Shown: positions 35,309 to 45,080, numbered from the stretch's first letter. The stretch: DNA of 48,368 nucleotides from Crocinitomicaceae bacterium (GCA_021740085.1 JAIPAL010000009.1:1-48368); one strand, 5' to 3'. Notes: a model not told the origin generated them from the letters alone. Program-made: numbers and translations.

Positions 35309-37215
35309 TGATTAGATTTTTCTTCGCTTGTTCAATGGCCTTGGCATGGCAAGGATATACTCAGAAAACTATTTTGAGCCATGTCGAGCCAGGTAATTGG
35401 TGGGTAGGGATGAAGCACCATCAGGTCCAAGTTATGTTGCATGGACCAAAAATTGCAAATTATATACCCAGTGTACAAGGATTGAATGTTCTTGGAATTA
35501 TTAAAACTGAAAATCCGAATTACCTCTTCATTACCGTTGAAACGCAAGAGAAAAATGCAGGGACGTATCCAATTATTTTGTTAGATAACAAGAAAAAGGA
35601 AGTGGCTCGTTTTGAATTCAAATTGGAAGAACGAATCTATCAATCAGCTAATCGAGAGGGATTTTCGTCTAAGGATGTGATTTACTTGTTGATGCCTGAC
35701 CGCTTTGCGAACTTGCTTCCCGGTCAAGACACCTACGAGGGAATGACAGAGCCGGGTAATCGCGATTTACCAGGCGGTCGCCATGGTGGAGATCTTCAGG
35801 GAATAATAGAACATTTAAGTTATATTAAGGAATTAGGTGCGACAACCATTTGGACGACCCCCTTGCTAGAGGATAATGAACCAACTTATTCCTATCACGG
35901 CTATGCGCAATCTGATTTATATAAAGTGGATCCGCGCTATGGATCGAACGATTGGTTCAAGGAAATGGTGCTAGAAGCTCACCGTCAAGGTTTAAAAGTG
36001 ATCAAAGATGAGGTGCCCAATCATTGGTCCAGTAAGCATTGGATGATGACGGACTTGCCAACCAAAACATGGATTCATGAATTCCCGACTTTTACGCGCT
36101 CAAGTTACCGCACTAGCACACAAATGGATCCCTATGCGTCAGAAATCGACGTCCGCGCTTCCGAAGATGCTTGGTTCGATACTTCCATGCCCGATATGAA
36201 TCAATCGAATCCTCTACTTTTGAGTTACTTGATTCAAAATACGCTTTGGTGGATCGAGTTTGCCTGCCTAGATGGACTGCGGGTAGATACGTATTCCTAC
36301 AATGATAAGCATGCCATTGCAAAATGGACTCAATCCATCATGGAGGAATACCCCAATCTAAATATTGTTGGCGAAATCTGGCTGCACAACCAAGCGCAAA
36401 TTTCTTATTGGCAAAAAGAAAGTCCCATTGGTGCTCTTGAATCATATGACAGTGGTTTGCCTTCGGTGATGGATTTTACCTTACACGATGCAATCACTCA
36501 AGCATTCAGCGAAATAAAACAGGGTTGGGATCAAGGAATGGTGCGTATTTATGAGAATTTTGTAAATGATTTTCTCTATAAAAATCCTAATAACTTGCTC
36601 GTATTTATGGAAAATCATGATACCAAAAGATTTAATGAGATCTATCCAAATCTTGCAGATTATAAACTCGCCCTTACTTTACTATCAACAACCAGAGGGA
36701 TACCACAGATTTATTATGGTTCTGAAATCGGAATGAAAGGATCCAAGGAAGTGGGAGATGCGGATATCCGAAGGGATTTTCCAGGTGGATGGGATACGGA
36801 CAAACAAACGGCTTTTTATGCCAACGATGATAAACGAAGATATGGACGCGAGGGAAGAACCCCTGAACAAGAGGCCTACTTTCAGTTCACAAAAAAACTA
36901 TTGAATTGGCGCAAAAATCAAGTCGTCATTCATGAAGGTAAACTCGTTCAGTATGTGCCAGAAAATAATGTATATGTCTATTTCAGAATTCAAGAAAGTG
37001 AAAATGGCCTTCAAAGTTCAAAACGCTTAATGGTAGTATTAAATAATTCAACGGATGAACAAAAGATCAACTTAGAACGATTCGAGGAGTCACTCGATGT
37101 ATCTCAACTCAAAAGCGTTCCCATTAGAAAAGAGTTTTTAAGTGATTTGCCCATTGATTTTTCTCAAAAAACACTAACTATTCCAGGAAAAACAGCATGG
37201 ATAATCGAACTCTAG
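35305..37215 (+). CDS. GH13 neopullulanase/cyclomaltodextrinase, periplasmic (SusA-like)
   Basis: This 636-residue protein has a signal peptide (MMIRFFFACSMALAWQGYTQ), an N-terminal cyclomaltodextrinase beta domain (about 22-115, GNWWVGMKHHQVQVMLHGP), a GH13 barrel and a C-terminal beta domain. Catalytic residues are Asp328 in GLRVDTYSY, Glu357 in IVGEIWL and Asp439 in MENHDTKRF; the region I segment reads KDEVPNHWS. The MPDRFANLLPGQD opening is typical of SusA-type neopullulanases that hydrolyse maltooligosaccharides and cyclodextrins after import. There is no T9SS domain, so it stays in the periplasm. It overlaps the CotH gene by 4 bases and the GH31 gene by 19 bases. Confidence 0.92.
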   Translation: MMIRFFFACSMALAWQGYTQKTILSHVEPGNWWVGMKHHQVQVMLHGPKIANYIPSVQGLNVLGIIKTENPNYLFITVETQEKNAGTYPIILLDNKKKEVARFEFKLEERIYQSANREGFSSKDVIYLLMPDRFANLLPGQDTYEGMTEPGNRDLPGGRHGGDLQGIIEHLSYIKELGATTIWTTPLLEDNEPTYSYHGYAQSDLYKVDPRYGSNDWFKEMVLEAHRQGLKVIKDEVPNHWSSKHWMMTDLPTKTWIHEFPTFTRSSYRTSTQMDPYASEIDVRASEDAWFDTSMPDMNQSNPLLLSYLIQNTLWWIEFACLDGLRVDTYSYNDKHAIAKWTQSIMEEYPNLNIVGEIWLHNQAQISYWQKESPIGALESYDSGLPSVMDFTLHDAITQAFSEIKQGWDQGMVRIYENFVNDFLYKNPNNLLVFMENHDTKRFNEIYPNLADYKLALTLLSTTRGIPQIYYGSEIGMKGSKEVGDADIRRDFPGGWDTDKQTAFYANDDKRRYGREGRTPEQEAYFQFTKKLLNWRKNQVVIHEGKLVQYVPENNVYVYFRIQESENGLQSSKRLMVVLNNSTDEQKINLERFEESLDVSQLKSVPIRKEFLSDLPIDFSQKTLTIPGKTAWIIEL

Positions 37216-39671
37216 TGAAGGCAATGTTTGTTTTTGTGGCCGTGGTACTTAACGCGTTTGCCTTTGGTCAAAATCCAAGCAGACAGTTTAAAAGTATTGA
37301 GTCAATAGATGCTGGTGTGAAGGTATCGGTGTCAGATGGAGTATATATCTTCAGAACCTATGGGCCTAATATTATTGAAACGACCTTTATTCCGAACGGA
37401 CAAAAACACGAAGCGAATTCACATGCCGTGCTTACACCACCTGACAATAATCCATTTACTTGGGCGGCTAGTTCAAACACCTTTATTCCTCCCTATTTAT
37501 TTATCTACAGCAAATCAGCGAAAAGCAAAGGGATAAATCCTTCGATTATTGTACAAACCAATCCGTTTAAAATTTCATATTTCTATAAAGGAAAGTATCT
37601 AATATCAGAACGTTGGGGCTATGATGTGGATACTACAATGGAAAAAATCCAATTTAATTTAAGCGAAGGAGAAAAATTGTTCGGAACAGGAAATCGGGTG
37701 CTTGGTATGGATAGAAGAGGCTATCGGCTACCCTTGTACAATAGGGCTCACTATGGTTATGAAACCCACTCGGAACAAATGAATTTTTCTATGCCCTTGG
37801 TAATTTCTGATCGATTGTATGCCCTTCATTTTGACAATTCCTACACTGGCTTTTTGGATTTAGATTCAAAAAAAGATAGCAGTCTGACCTATGAAATGAC
37901 TGGGGGAAGAAAAACTTATCAAGTGATTGCAGCAAGTGATTATAAAGAGTTGGTCTCCGCTTACACTAGCCTTACGGGTCGCCAACCCATGCCCCCGAGA
38001 TGGGTCTTTGGTAATTTTGCTAGCCGTTTCGGTTATCATTCGGAACAAGAAGCACGTACGGTTGTTTCCAAATTTAGAGCAGATAGCATTCCCTTAGATG
38101 CGATTGTTTTTGATCTGTATTGGTTCGGGAAAGATATTCAGGGAACATTGGGCAACTTTGCCTTTTATACAGATTCCTTTCCTACACCGCAGAAAATGAT
38201 CAATGATTTTTCAGATCAGAATGTCAATACTGTATTAATAACAGAACCTTTTATTCTTACCACATCTAATCGTTGGCAGGAGGCAAAAGATAAAAAATTA
38301 CTGGCTGTTGATAGCTTAAATAACCCTTTTACCTATGATTTTTATTTCGGAAATACCGGCCTAATTGATATCTATGCCCCCCATGCAAAAAAGTGGTTTT
38401 GGAATATCTATGCTGAGCTAGCAAATATGGGGGTCAAGGGCTTTTGGGGAGATCTTGGTGAGCCAGAGGTTCATCCTAGCAAATTGTTGCATGCCAATGG
38501 CATATCAGCGGACCAAGTGCATAATATTTATGGGCACGATTGGGCACGATTAATTTATGAGGGATACAAAACTACTTTTCCACTAGAACGACCATTTATT
38601 TTAATGCGGGCTGGATATTCAGGTTCTCAGCGTTTTGGAATGATCCCATGGACAGGCGATGTTAATCGCTCATGGGGTGGATTAAAACCTCAGATGGAAC
38701 TTACCATGCAGATGGGCATGCAAGGAATTGCTTATATGCATTCTGATTTAGGAGGGTTTGCTGGAGCGAACGATGATCCTGAATTGTATGTTCGCTGGCT
38801 TCAATATGGCGTGTTTCAACCTATTTTCCGACCGCATGCGCAGCAGGAAGTGGCTAGTGAAGCCATTTTTAAAGATGAAAAAACAAAACAACTGGCCAAA
38901 GAAGCCATCGAATTACGCTATCAATTGCTTCCTTATAATTATACCTTGGCTTTTGAAAATCATCTCAATGGCACACCACTTATGCGCCCTATTTTTATGG
39001 AAAATACTCAGGCATCGTGGGCGGATACCATCACTAACGAATTCATGTGGGGACCGAGTTTGTTGGTGAAGCCAATCACAAATCCAATCCTTAAAAATAC
39101 GCTGCCTCTTCAGGATGTAAGGGCGCCAAAGGGAACATGGTATGATCTACGAAGTGGAAAACAACGCATTGAAAACTATCAGCCAAATCAAACTAATCAA
39201 CATGAAGCGCATTACCTCATGCCTGGCGATTTATCGGGGATTCCTGTTTTGGTAAAAGGCGGGGCGTTTATCCCAATGTCACCAACCATTCAATCAACTA
39301 AAGATTATACTGATTCATCGGTAACGATTCATTATTATGATGACAAGGATATTAGGTCTAGCCAAGGGCAATGGTATGAAGACGATGGCTTGACCAATGA
39401 GGCTTTTGAGAAGGGCTTATATAAACTTCTTCGCATGACCATGAAACAAACTAATCGACAATCAACCTTGCTTTTTATTCCCGAATATGGAAAAAGTTGC
39501 TCGCAAATGTCTTTTTCATTTGAAGTGTGTATCCATTCTAAACGAATACCCAAAAACCTCATTTTAAATGGAAAGAAAAATATACCGTTCGTGTTGGATC
39601 AAGAAACCCAAACCATTCGTTTGATGACGCATTTGAGCGAAAAACAATCACGGTTAAAAATTAAATGGTAA
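37197..39671 (+). CDS. GH31 alpha-glucosidase, periplasmic
   Basis: This 824-residue protein has a signal peptide (MDNRTLVKAMFVFVAVVLNA, cleavage after FAFGQ). The ATG at 37197 is preferred over the ATG at codon 10 because it supplies the basic start. The family 31 catalytic barrel shows the nucleophile Asp419 in GFWGDLGEPE and the acid/base Asp488 in PWTGDVNRSW. The N-terminal galactose-mutarotase-like region has LFGTGNRVLGMDRRG. It probably releases glucose from short maltooligosaccharides in the periplasm, the job done by GH97 SusB in B. thetaiotaomicron. Its start lies inside the neopullulanase gene, so translation is likely coupled. Confidence 0.92.
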   Translation: MDNRTLVKAMFVFVAVVLNAFAFGQNPSRQFKSIESIDAGVKVSVSDGVYIFRTYGPNIIETTFIPNGQKHEANSHAVLTPPDNNPFTWAASSNTFIPPYLFIYSKSAKSKGINPSIIVQTNPFKISYFYKGKYLISERWGYDVDTTMEKIQFNLSEGEKLFGTGNRVLGMDRRGYRLPLYNRAHYGYETHSEQMNFSMPLVISDRLYALHFDNSYTGFLDLDSKKDSSLTYEMTGGRKTYQVIAASDYKELVSAYTSLTGRQPMPPRWVFGNFASRFGYHSEQEARTVVSKFRADSIPLDAIVFDLYWFGKDIQGTLGNFAFYTDSFPTPQKMINDFSDQNVNTVLITEPFILTTSNRWQEAKDKKLLAVDSLNNPFTYDFYFGNTGLIDIYAPHAKKWFWNIYAELANMGVKGFWGDLGEPEVHPSKLLHANGISADQVHNIYGHDWARLIYEGYKTTFPLERPFILMRAGYSGSQRFGMIPWTGDVNRSWGGLKPQMELTMQMGMQGIAYMHSDLGGFAGANDDPELYVRWLQYGVFQPIFRPHAQQEVASEAIFKDEKTKQLAKEAIELRYQLLPYNYTLAFENHLNGTPLMRPIFMENTQASWADTITNEFMWGPSLLVKPITNPILKNTLPLQDVRAPKGTWYDLRSGKQRIENYQPNQTNQHEAHYLMPGDLSGIPVLVKGGAFIPMSPTIQSTKDYTDSSVTIHYYDDKDIRSSQGQWYEDDGLTNEAFEKGLYKLLRMTMKQTNRQSTLLFIPEYGKSCSQMSFSFEVCIHSKRIPKNLILNGKKNIPFVLDQETQTIRLMTHLSEKQSRLKIKW

Positions 39672-39686
39672 TATTTTTTTTCTTTG

Positions 39687-39699
39687 TGTCAAATTGACA
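39687..39699 (+). promoter_or_regulatory. Palindromic operator B, before susC
   Basis: TGTCAAATTGACA is a perfect 6-1-6 inverted repeat, 14 bases before the -7 box at 39714. It differs from operator A only in the centre, and the following TTAAG/TATTTTT pattern is also shared. Confidence 0.65.
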
Positions 39700-39713
39700 T
39701 TAAGAAATATTTT

Positions 39714-39721
39714 TATATTTG
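39714..39721 (+). promoter_or_regulatory. -7 promoter box for susC-susD
   Basis: TATATTTG is a perfect TAnnTTTG, 17 bases after a TTG inside operator B, and 32 bases before the susC ATG. Confidence 0.6.
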
Positions 39722-39753
39722 TTAAACAGATTTAATTTTAAATTGACTTTGCT

Positions 39754-42700
39754 ATGATTAGAAAACTACTTTTTACACTACTTTCATTGCTATTTGTTTC
39801 CTTAACTACTCATGGGCAAACATCTAGTATTATTGGAAAAATAACTGATGTTGAGGGACTTCCTGTATATCCAGCAACTCTTGTTTTAGAGGGGAAAGGT
39901 ATGGGGGCACAAACCAATGAGAATGGTGAATTTGAAATTAAATTTGTTCCTGCAGGAACTGTTGTTCTAATTGTTCGTGCCTCAGGGTTTGTTACATATA
40001 GTCAAGAAATTATTGTTTCTTCAGGTACTGTTCTTAATCAAAATATTACTTTGACAAAAGAAGCGAAAGAGTATGATGAGGTTGTCGTGATCGGATATGG
40101 AACAACAAGGACCAAAGACTTGACAGGTGCGGCTACCGTTATTACAGAGAAAAACTTTCTTCAGGGTTCCTTGGCTACGCCAGAACAGTTGATTATGGGA
40201 AAAGTGGCCGGATTGAAAGTTACCTCAAACGACGGAGCACCAGGTTCCGGGAGTACTTTGCGTCTTAGAGGTGGAACCTCGATCAATGCCAGTAATGATC
40301 CCTTGATTGTTATCGATGGTGTACCAATCGATAATGGTGGAATTGCTGGTGCCGCCAATCCTTTGTCATTGGTTAACCCTAACGATATTGCCTCTTTTGT
40401 CATTTTGAAAGATGCTTCTGCCACTGCTATCTATGGTGCGCGTGCGGCCAATGGTGTGATTCTCATTACCACCAAAAAAGGCAGTGCAAGTCAAAAAGAG
40501 GTTCATGTGACCTTAAATTCCAAGATTTCCATTTCCACCATTGCTAAATATGCGGAGGTATTATCCGGCGATTCTCTTCGAACGCTCATAAATAGACAGG
40601 GAAGCCAGCAACAAATAGATCTTTTAGGCGCTGCTAATACCGATTGGCAGAAAGAAGTATTTAGAACGGCCATTACCTCAGATAATAACGTATCCATTAC
40701 AGGAGGGATTATCGGATTGCCGTACCGTTTATCTGTAGCAAATCGCTTTGAAAATGGTTTGCTCAAGCGCGATAACATGAATAGAACATCATTGGGGCTT
40801 AACTTAAATCCAACGTTTCTCGATGGAAATTTACAATTGGAAGTTAATCAGAAAATGGTTCAATCACGTGCCTTTTTTGCCAATAGAGGTGCTTTAGGTG
40901 CTGCTTTCTTCGATCCAACTCAAGCTGTGCAATCAGGCAATAACAATCTCTTTGGCGGCTATTTTGAATGGATAGATAATGGCAAGCCCAACGTTTTATC
41001 AGCTCGTAATCCTCTGGGTTTAATTATGCAATCTGAAGACAGAAGTGTGGTCAACCGCTACATTGGAAATGCTAAAGTAACCTACAAAATGCCTTTTCTT
41101 CCAATGTTAAAGGCGACTGTCAATTTAGGAACAGATCAATCAGAAGGTACCGGCTATACCATAACTGATTCCTTGTCTGCTGCGGGTTATTTTACTCAAG
41201 GAAGCTACAGTCAATATCGCCAGACCAAAGGAAATAAATTAATTGAGGCCTATGCTAATTTTAATACGGGCGAAAAATACAAAGATCATCTCTTAGATTT
41301 AACTGCTGGGTATTCCTACCAAGATTGGTATACCTCAAGCCCTAATAACGCAAGCTTTAACCAAGCCCAAGACTCAATTATTGGTCAGCCGGCAGCTAAT
41401 CCTTTTTATACCAAAAATGCCTTGCTTTCTTTTTATGCAAGGGGTATTTATACGTTTAAAAATCAATTTGTTGTGAATCTGTCGATGAGAAGAGATGGTT
41501 CCTCCCGATTTAGTTCAGAACAGAGATGGGGCTGGTTTCCTGCCGCTTCTGCTGCTTGGTTGCTGAGCGAGGGTTTCTTGAAGGACGTCAAAGAAATCAG
41601 TATGCTAAAAATCAGGGTAGGTTATGGAGTAACAGGGCAACAAGACGGAATTGGAGACTATGCCTATATTGGAAATTACTTTGAGGGGGCAACCAATGCC
41701 CAATACGCTTTTGGTGGTCAATACTATACGGTTTTTCGTCCAGCAGGATATGATGCCAATTTGAAATGGGAAACGACAAGTAGTATCAATATTGGATTAG
41801 ATTTCGGATTATATAAAGATCGCTTCTCAGGGTCAATTGATGTATATAGAAAATCAACATCCGACTTATTGGCGACGGTTGCAGTACCAGCAGGAACTAA
41901 CTTTACGAATCAAATTTTGACGAATGTAGGTGGTATGCAAAACCAAGGAATTGAGGTGAGCCTAAACACAGGTTTGATCGCAAAAAAGAACATGCGCCTA
42001 GATTGGATGGTCAACTTTACTAGAAATTTTAATGAAGTGACCAAGTTGTCGCAAATCGAAGATCCAAATTCGCCAGGAATTTTAGTTGGGGGTATCGCAG
42101 GAGGAATTGGGAATCAAGTGCTGATTCACCAAGTGGGACAACCTACTTTTACCTATTTTGTGTATGAACAGCAATACGAGCAAGATGGGTCACTCATTGA
42201 AGTAGGTCAACAAGCTTCAATTGATATGAATGGAGATGGTACGATTAATACATCCGATAAATGGAAGGATACAAACGCATTTGTTGATCGAAATAATGAT
42301 GGCATCATTAACATCAAAGACCGCTACTATGCTGGCCAAGTGGCACCGAAGTTTTTTATGGGAACCGCGTTTAATTTTCAATACGGGAAATGGAATGCGG
42401 GCGTGTCTATGAGAAGCGAGATAGGCGGAACCATCTATAATAATATCCATTCAAATTCGGCGACATTTAGTGCCATTGATGGCACCAAAAAGTTTTTAAG
42501 CAACATCAGTTCCTTATTTTATGAGGACGAAGTGCAAAAAACAACGACCAATCAACTTTTATCAGATCATTATCTCGAACGGGCTGATTTCCTACGAATT
42601 GATAATATTAGTGTTGGGTATAATTTTGGTAAATTAGGATTTACCAAGGATAAAGTTGGGGTAAATGTTGGTTTTTCTGTTCAAAATGTATTCGTGTTCA

Positions 42701-42801
42701 CGAGGTACTCTGGACAAGATCCTGAGGTTGGCGGTGGTGTTGACAATAATTTTTATCCAAGACCAAGGGTGTATACCTTGAATCTAAACTTTGATTTTTA
42801 A
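39754..42801 (+). CDS. SusC/RagA-type TonB-linked outer-membrane transporter
   Basis: This 1015-residue protein has a signal peptide (about 1-22), a carboxypeptidase-regulatory-like domain (about 24-100), a TonB-box-like DEVVVIGYG, a plug with GSTLRLRGGTSINASNDPLIVIDGVPI split over residues about 165-195, and a C-terminal beta barrel ending YPRPRVYTLNLNFDF. It imports oligosaccharides with energy from TonB/ExbBD, working with SusD. Near the C-terminus it has two calcium-loop-like motifs in a row: DMNGDGTINTSD (824-835) and DRNNDGIINIKD (845-856); one is common in this family, two is unusual. susD follows after 10 bases. The substrate is inferred from the neighbouring amylases. Confidence 0.95.
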   Translation: MIRKLLFTLLSLLFVSLTTHGQTSSIIGKITDVEGLPVYPATLVLEGKGMGAQTNENGEFEIKFVPAGTVVLIVRASGFVTYSQEIIVSSGTVLNQNITLTKEAKEYDEVVVIGYGTTRTKDLTGAATVITEKNFLQGSLATPEQLIMGKVAGLKVTSNDGAPGSGSTLRLRGGTSINASNDPLIVIDGVPIDNGGIAGAANPLSLVNPNDIASFVILKDASATAIYGARAANGVILITTKKGSASQKEVHVTLNSKISISTIAKYAEVLSGDSLRTLINRQGSQQQIDLLGAANTDWQKEVFRTAITSDNNVSITGGIIGLPYRLSVANRFENGLLKRDNMNRTSLGLNLNPTFLDGNLQLEVNQKMVQSRAFFANRGALGAAFFDPTQAVQSGNNNLFGGYFEWIDNGKPNVLSARNPLGLIMQSEDRSVVNRYIGNAKVTYKMPFLPMLKATVNLGTDQSEGTGYTITDSLSAAGYFTQGSYSQYRQTKGNKLIEAYANFNTGEKYKDHLLDLTAGYSYQDWYTSSPNNASFNQAQDSIIGQPAANPFYTKNALLSFYARGIYTFKNQFVVNLSMRRDGSSRFSSEQRWGWFPAASAAWLLSEGFLKDVKEISMLKIRVGYGVTGQQDGIGDYAYIGNYFEGATNAQYAFGGQYYTVFRPAGYDANLKWETTSSINIGLDFGLYKDRFSGSIDVYRKSTSDLLATVAVPAGTNFTNQILTNVGGMQNQGIEVSLNTGLIAKKNMRLDWMVNFTRNFNEVTKLSQIEDPNSPGILVGGIAGGIGNQVLIHQVGQPTFTYFVYEQQYEQDGSLIEVGQQASIDMNGDGTINTSDKWKDTNAFVDRNNDGIINIKDRYYAGQVAPKFFMGTAFNFQYGKWNAGVSMRSEIGGTIYNNIHSNSATFSAIDGTKKFLSNISSLFYEDEVQKTTTNQLLSDHYLERADFLRIDNISVGYNFGKLGFTKDKVGVNVGFSVQNVFVFTRYSGQDPEVGGGVDNNFYPRPRVYTLNLNFDF

Positions 42802-42811
42802 CTAATTAGCT

Positions 42812-44380
42812 ATGAAAAAAATAATCATTTTCTCTCTGTTACTTGCCGGTATCACTGTTTCATCGTGTAAGAAACAACTAAACCAATCGCCAAAATATGG
42901 ATTAAATGCTGAGGTGGTGTATAGCGATCCCGATAACTACATTAAGGTATTGGCAAAACTTTATGCTGGTCTTTCTATGACAGGAAATCAAGGTCCTGCG
43001 GGCCAGGCGGATATTGCGGGCATTGATGAAGGATTTTCAGCCTATGTTCGCGTTTTGTGGAACTTACAGGAACTACCTACTGACGAGGCCATTTGTGGTT
43101 GGAATGATCCCGGTATTCCAGAATTAAATAAATCTCAATGGAATGCAGAAAATGTTTGGGTTAAAGGAATGTACTACCGGATTTATTATCAAATTACACT
43201 TTGTAATGAATTCATTTGGCAAGCAAGAGATGAGAAATTGGCGGAAAGGGGCTTTAGTGATTCAGATGTTGAGATGATTCGTAAATTTAGAAATGAAGCT
43301 CGCTTTTTACGCGCCCTGAGTTATTATCATGCTTTAGATCTATTCGGTAATGTACCCTTCGTAACGGAGTTAGATCAAGTAGGTGCTTTTCAACCGAAAC
43401 GAATAGAAAGATTGGAATTATTTGAATATGTCGAGAATGAGTTACTCGCTATTGAAGACCAATTATTACCGGCCTCCTCCGCACCTTATGGACGAGCATC
43501 TCAAGCAGCTGCACAATCGCTTATGGCCAAATTATATCTAAATGCTGAAGTATACACTGGAACCCCTCGGTATAACGATTGTGCGACATATTGCGAAAAA
43601 ATAATTAATGGAAGTACGCATCAATTGAGTGCAAATTATCAAAGCTTGTTTTTAGCCGACAATAATACTTCACCTGAGATTATTTTTCCAGTAGTCTACG
43701 ATGGTTTATATGCTCAAACATATGGAGGAACTACTTTTTTAATCTGTGCATCCTTGGGCGGCTCAATGGTAGCTGCAGATTATGGTGTAAATGGCAAATG
43801 GGCTGGGTTGCGTGCTAAACCAAATCTGGTAGATAAGTTTTCCGATTCAACCTTAGATTCAAGGTATTTGTTTTATCGTACTGGTCAAGTGAAGGATATT
43901 ACAACTATGGCTACCTTCTCTAATGGTTATGCTCTTCCAAAATTCAAAAACAAAACGTTGGCGGGTTTAAATGGCTCAAATAGTTCAAATTCTCCCCATG
44001 TTGACACTGATTTTCCTATGTTTCGTTTGGGCGATATTTATTTGATGTATGCGGAAGCTAAACACCGATCTGGAGATGCAGGTACTGCGCTTCAATATGT
44101 AAATATGTTGAGGGAAAGGGCCTACGGAAATAATGGCTATAATTTAGCCTCTGTTTCATTAAATGACATTTTAGATGAGCGCGCTAGAGAGTTGCAATGG
44201 GAAGGTACAAGAAGAACAGATCTTATTCGCTATGGGCTATTTACAAGTGGATCCTATCTTTGGCCATTCAAAGGTGGTGATGTGGCAGGAGCAGCTGTTT
44301 CTGATAATTTTAACCTGTTCCCCTTACCAACTTCTGACATTATTTTAAATCCAAATTTGATCCAAAATCCCGGGTATTAA
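42812..44380 (+). CDS. SusD/RagB-type outer-membrane lipoprotein
   Basis: This 522-residue lipoprotein has a lipobox with Cys19 (ITVSSCKK). The SusD fold shows in the TPR-like helices: ARFLRALSYYHALDLFGNVPFV, AAAQSLMAKLYLNAEVYTG, and the C-terminal FPMFRLGDIYLMYAEAKHRSG and LDERARELQWEGTRRTDLIRYG with LFPLPTSDIILNPNLIQNPGY. It lids the SusC channel and binds glucan at the surface. It is the second gene of the pair behind operator B. No terminator is seen before the convergent DUF2490 gene, 7 bases away. Confidence 0.95.
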   Translation: MKKIIIFSLLLAGITVSSCKKQLNQSPKYGLNAEVVYSDPDNYIKVLAKLYAGLSMTGNQGPAGQADIAGIDEGFSAYVRVLWNLQELPTDEAICGWNDPGIPELNKSQWNAENVWVKGMYYRIYYQITLCNEFIWQARDEKLAERGFSDSDVEMIRKFRNEARFLRALSYYHALDLFGNVPFVTELDQVGAFQPKRIERLELFEYVENELLAIEDQLLPASSAPYGRASQAAAQSLMAKLYLNAEVYTGTPRYNDCATYCEKIINGSTHQLSANYQSLFLADNNTSPEIIFPVVYDGLYAQTYGGTTFLICASLGGSMVAADYGVNGKWAGLRAKPNLVDKFSDSTLDSRYLFYRTGQVKDITTMATFSNGYALPKFKNKTLAGLNGSNSSNSPHVDTDFPMFRLGDIYLMYAEAKHRSGDAGTALQYVNMLRERAYGNNGYNLASVSLNDILDERARELQWEGTRRTDLIRYGLFTSGSYLWPFKGGDVAGAAVSDNFNLFPLPTSDIILNPNLIQNPGY

Positions 44381-44387
44381 GTCGTGT

Positions 44388-45080
44388 TTAGTTGATTTGA
44401 AGTTTGTATTTTATGCTGCCTATCCAGTAGTCATTATTATTGAGAAAAAGGTTTTTCTTACCTAAACTGATCTGTATGATTTGCGCTTTTGGTAATTCAA
44501 TGTCAAAGCCTATAAAATACCTGAACGCAGTAGTCCCTCCCGAAATCAAAACCTCATCTATGGTATAGGTGATATCCCTTTTCCAATTATAATAGTGCTC
44601 CGCATTCACAAAAGGAGTTAGCGGAAAGTTTTTGATGTCATACTTTATACCTAGTTTGTTTCGCAGCACACTCGAATTCCTTTTAAAACTTGTTGTGTTC
44701 CACTGGTTCTGTATGGTATAGCCAATATTCAACCTTGACTTTTCATCAAACCAGTCCACAAAACTGAAGTCTAGGCCAGCAATGTATCGTTGCGAGAAGC
44801 CCCATTTTTTCTGATTAAGATCCGAGTTGGAATTAGGCGACAAGCCCATTCGAAAACCAATGAACGGCTTTATCCCCTTTATAACCTTGACAGCTAATTC
44901 GGCGCTTAGTAAACTTTTATTGTAAGCGGTGAAGCCAAAATACCGTTGCTGTAAACCGATGCTAATTTCTGTTGTTTTTATGGGTTTGAAACTGCAAGAT
45001 ACGCCCAGCCAAGTTTGCATTTGACTTTGACCAGGAAAGTGAAGCGCCAATAAAAGAACAAGGAGCAAATGGCGCATCAA
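44388..45080 (-). CDS. DUF2490 family outer-membrane protein
   Basis: This 230-residue protein has a signal peptide (about 1-19, ending GQSQ) and repeated amphipathic strands (EISIGLQQRYFGF, SRLNIGYTIQNQWN, RNKLGIKYDIK, ending YWIGSIKYKLQIN), as in the DUF2490 family of predicted outer-membrane beta-barrels. Function is unknown. It is the last gene of a three-gene minus-strand operon; its start overlaps the end of the lipoprotein gene by 4 bases (ATGA). Confidence 0.7.
   Translation of the reverse strand: MMRHLLLVLLLALHFPGQSQMQTWLGVSCSFKPIKTTEISIGLQQRYFGFTAYNKSLLSAELAVKVIKGIKPFIGFRMGLSPNSNSDLNQKKWGFSQRYIAGLDFSFVDWFDEKSRLNIGYTIQNQWNTTSFKRNSSVLRNKLGIKYDIKNFPLTPFVNAEHYYNWKRDITYTIDEVLISGGTTAFRYFIGFDIELPKAQIIQISLGKKNLFLNNNDYWIGSIKYKLQIN

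Noticed and set aside
39694-39719. E. coli-type promoter TTGACA and TATATT before susC
   Set aside because: The spacer would be only 14 bases; the Bacteroidota -7 box TATATTTG explains the site better, and TTGACA is half of the palindrome.
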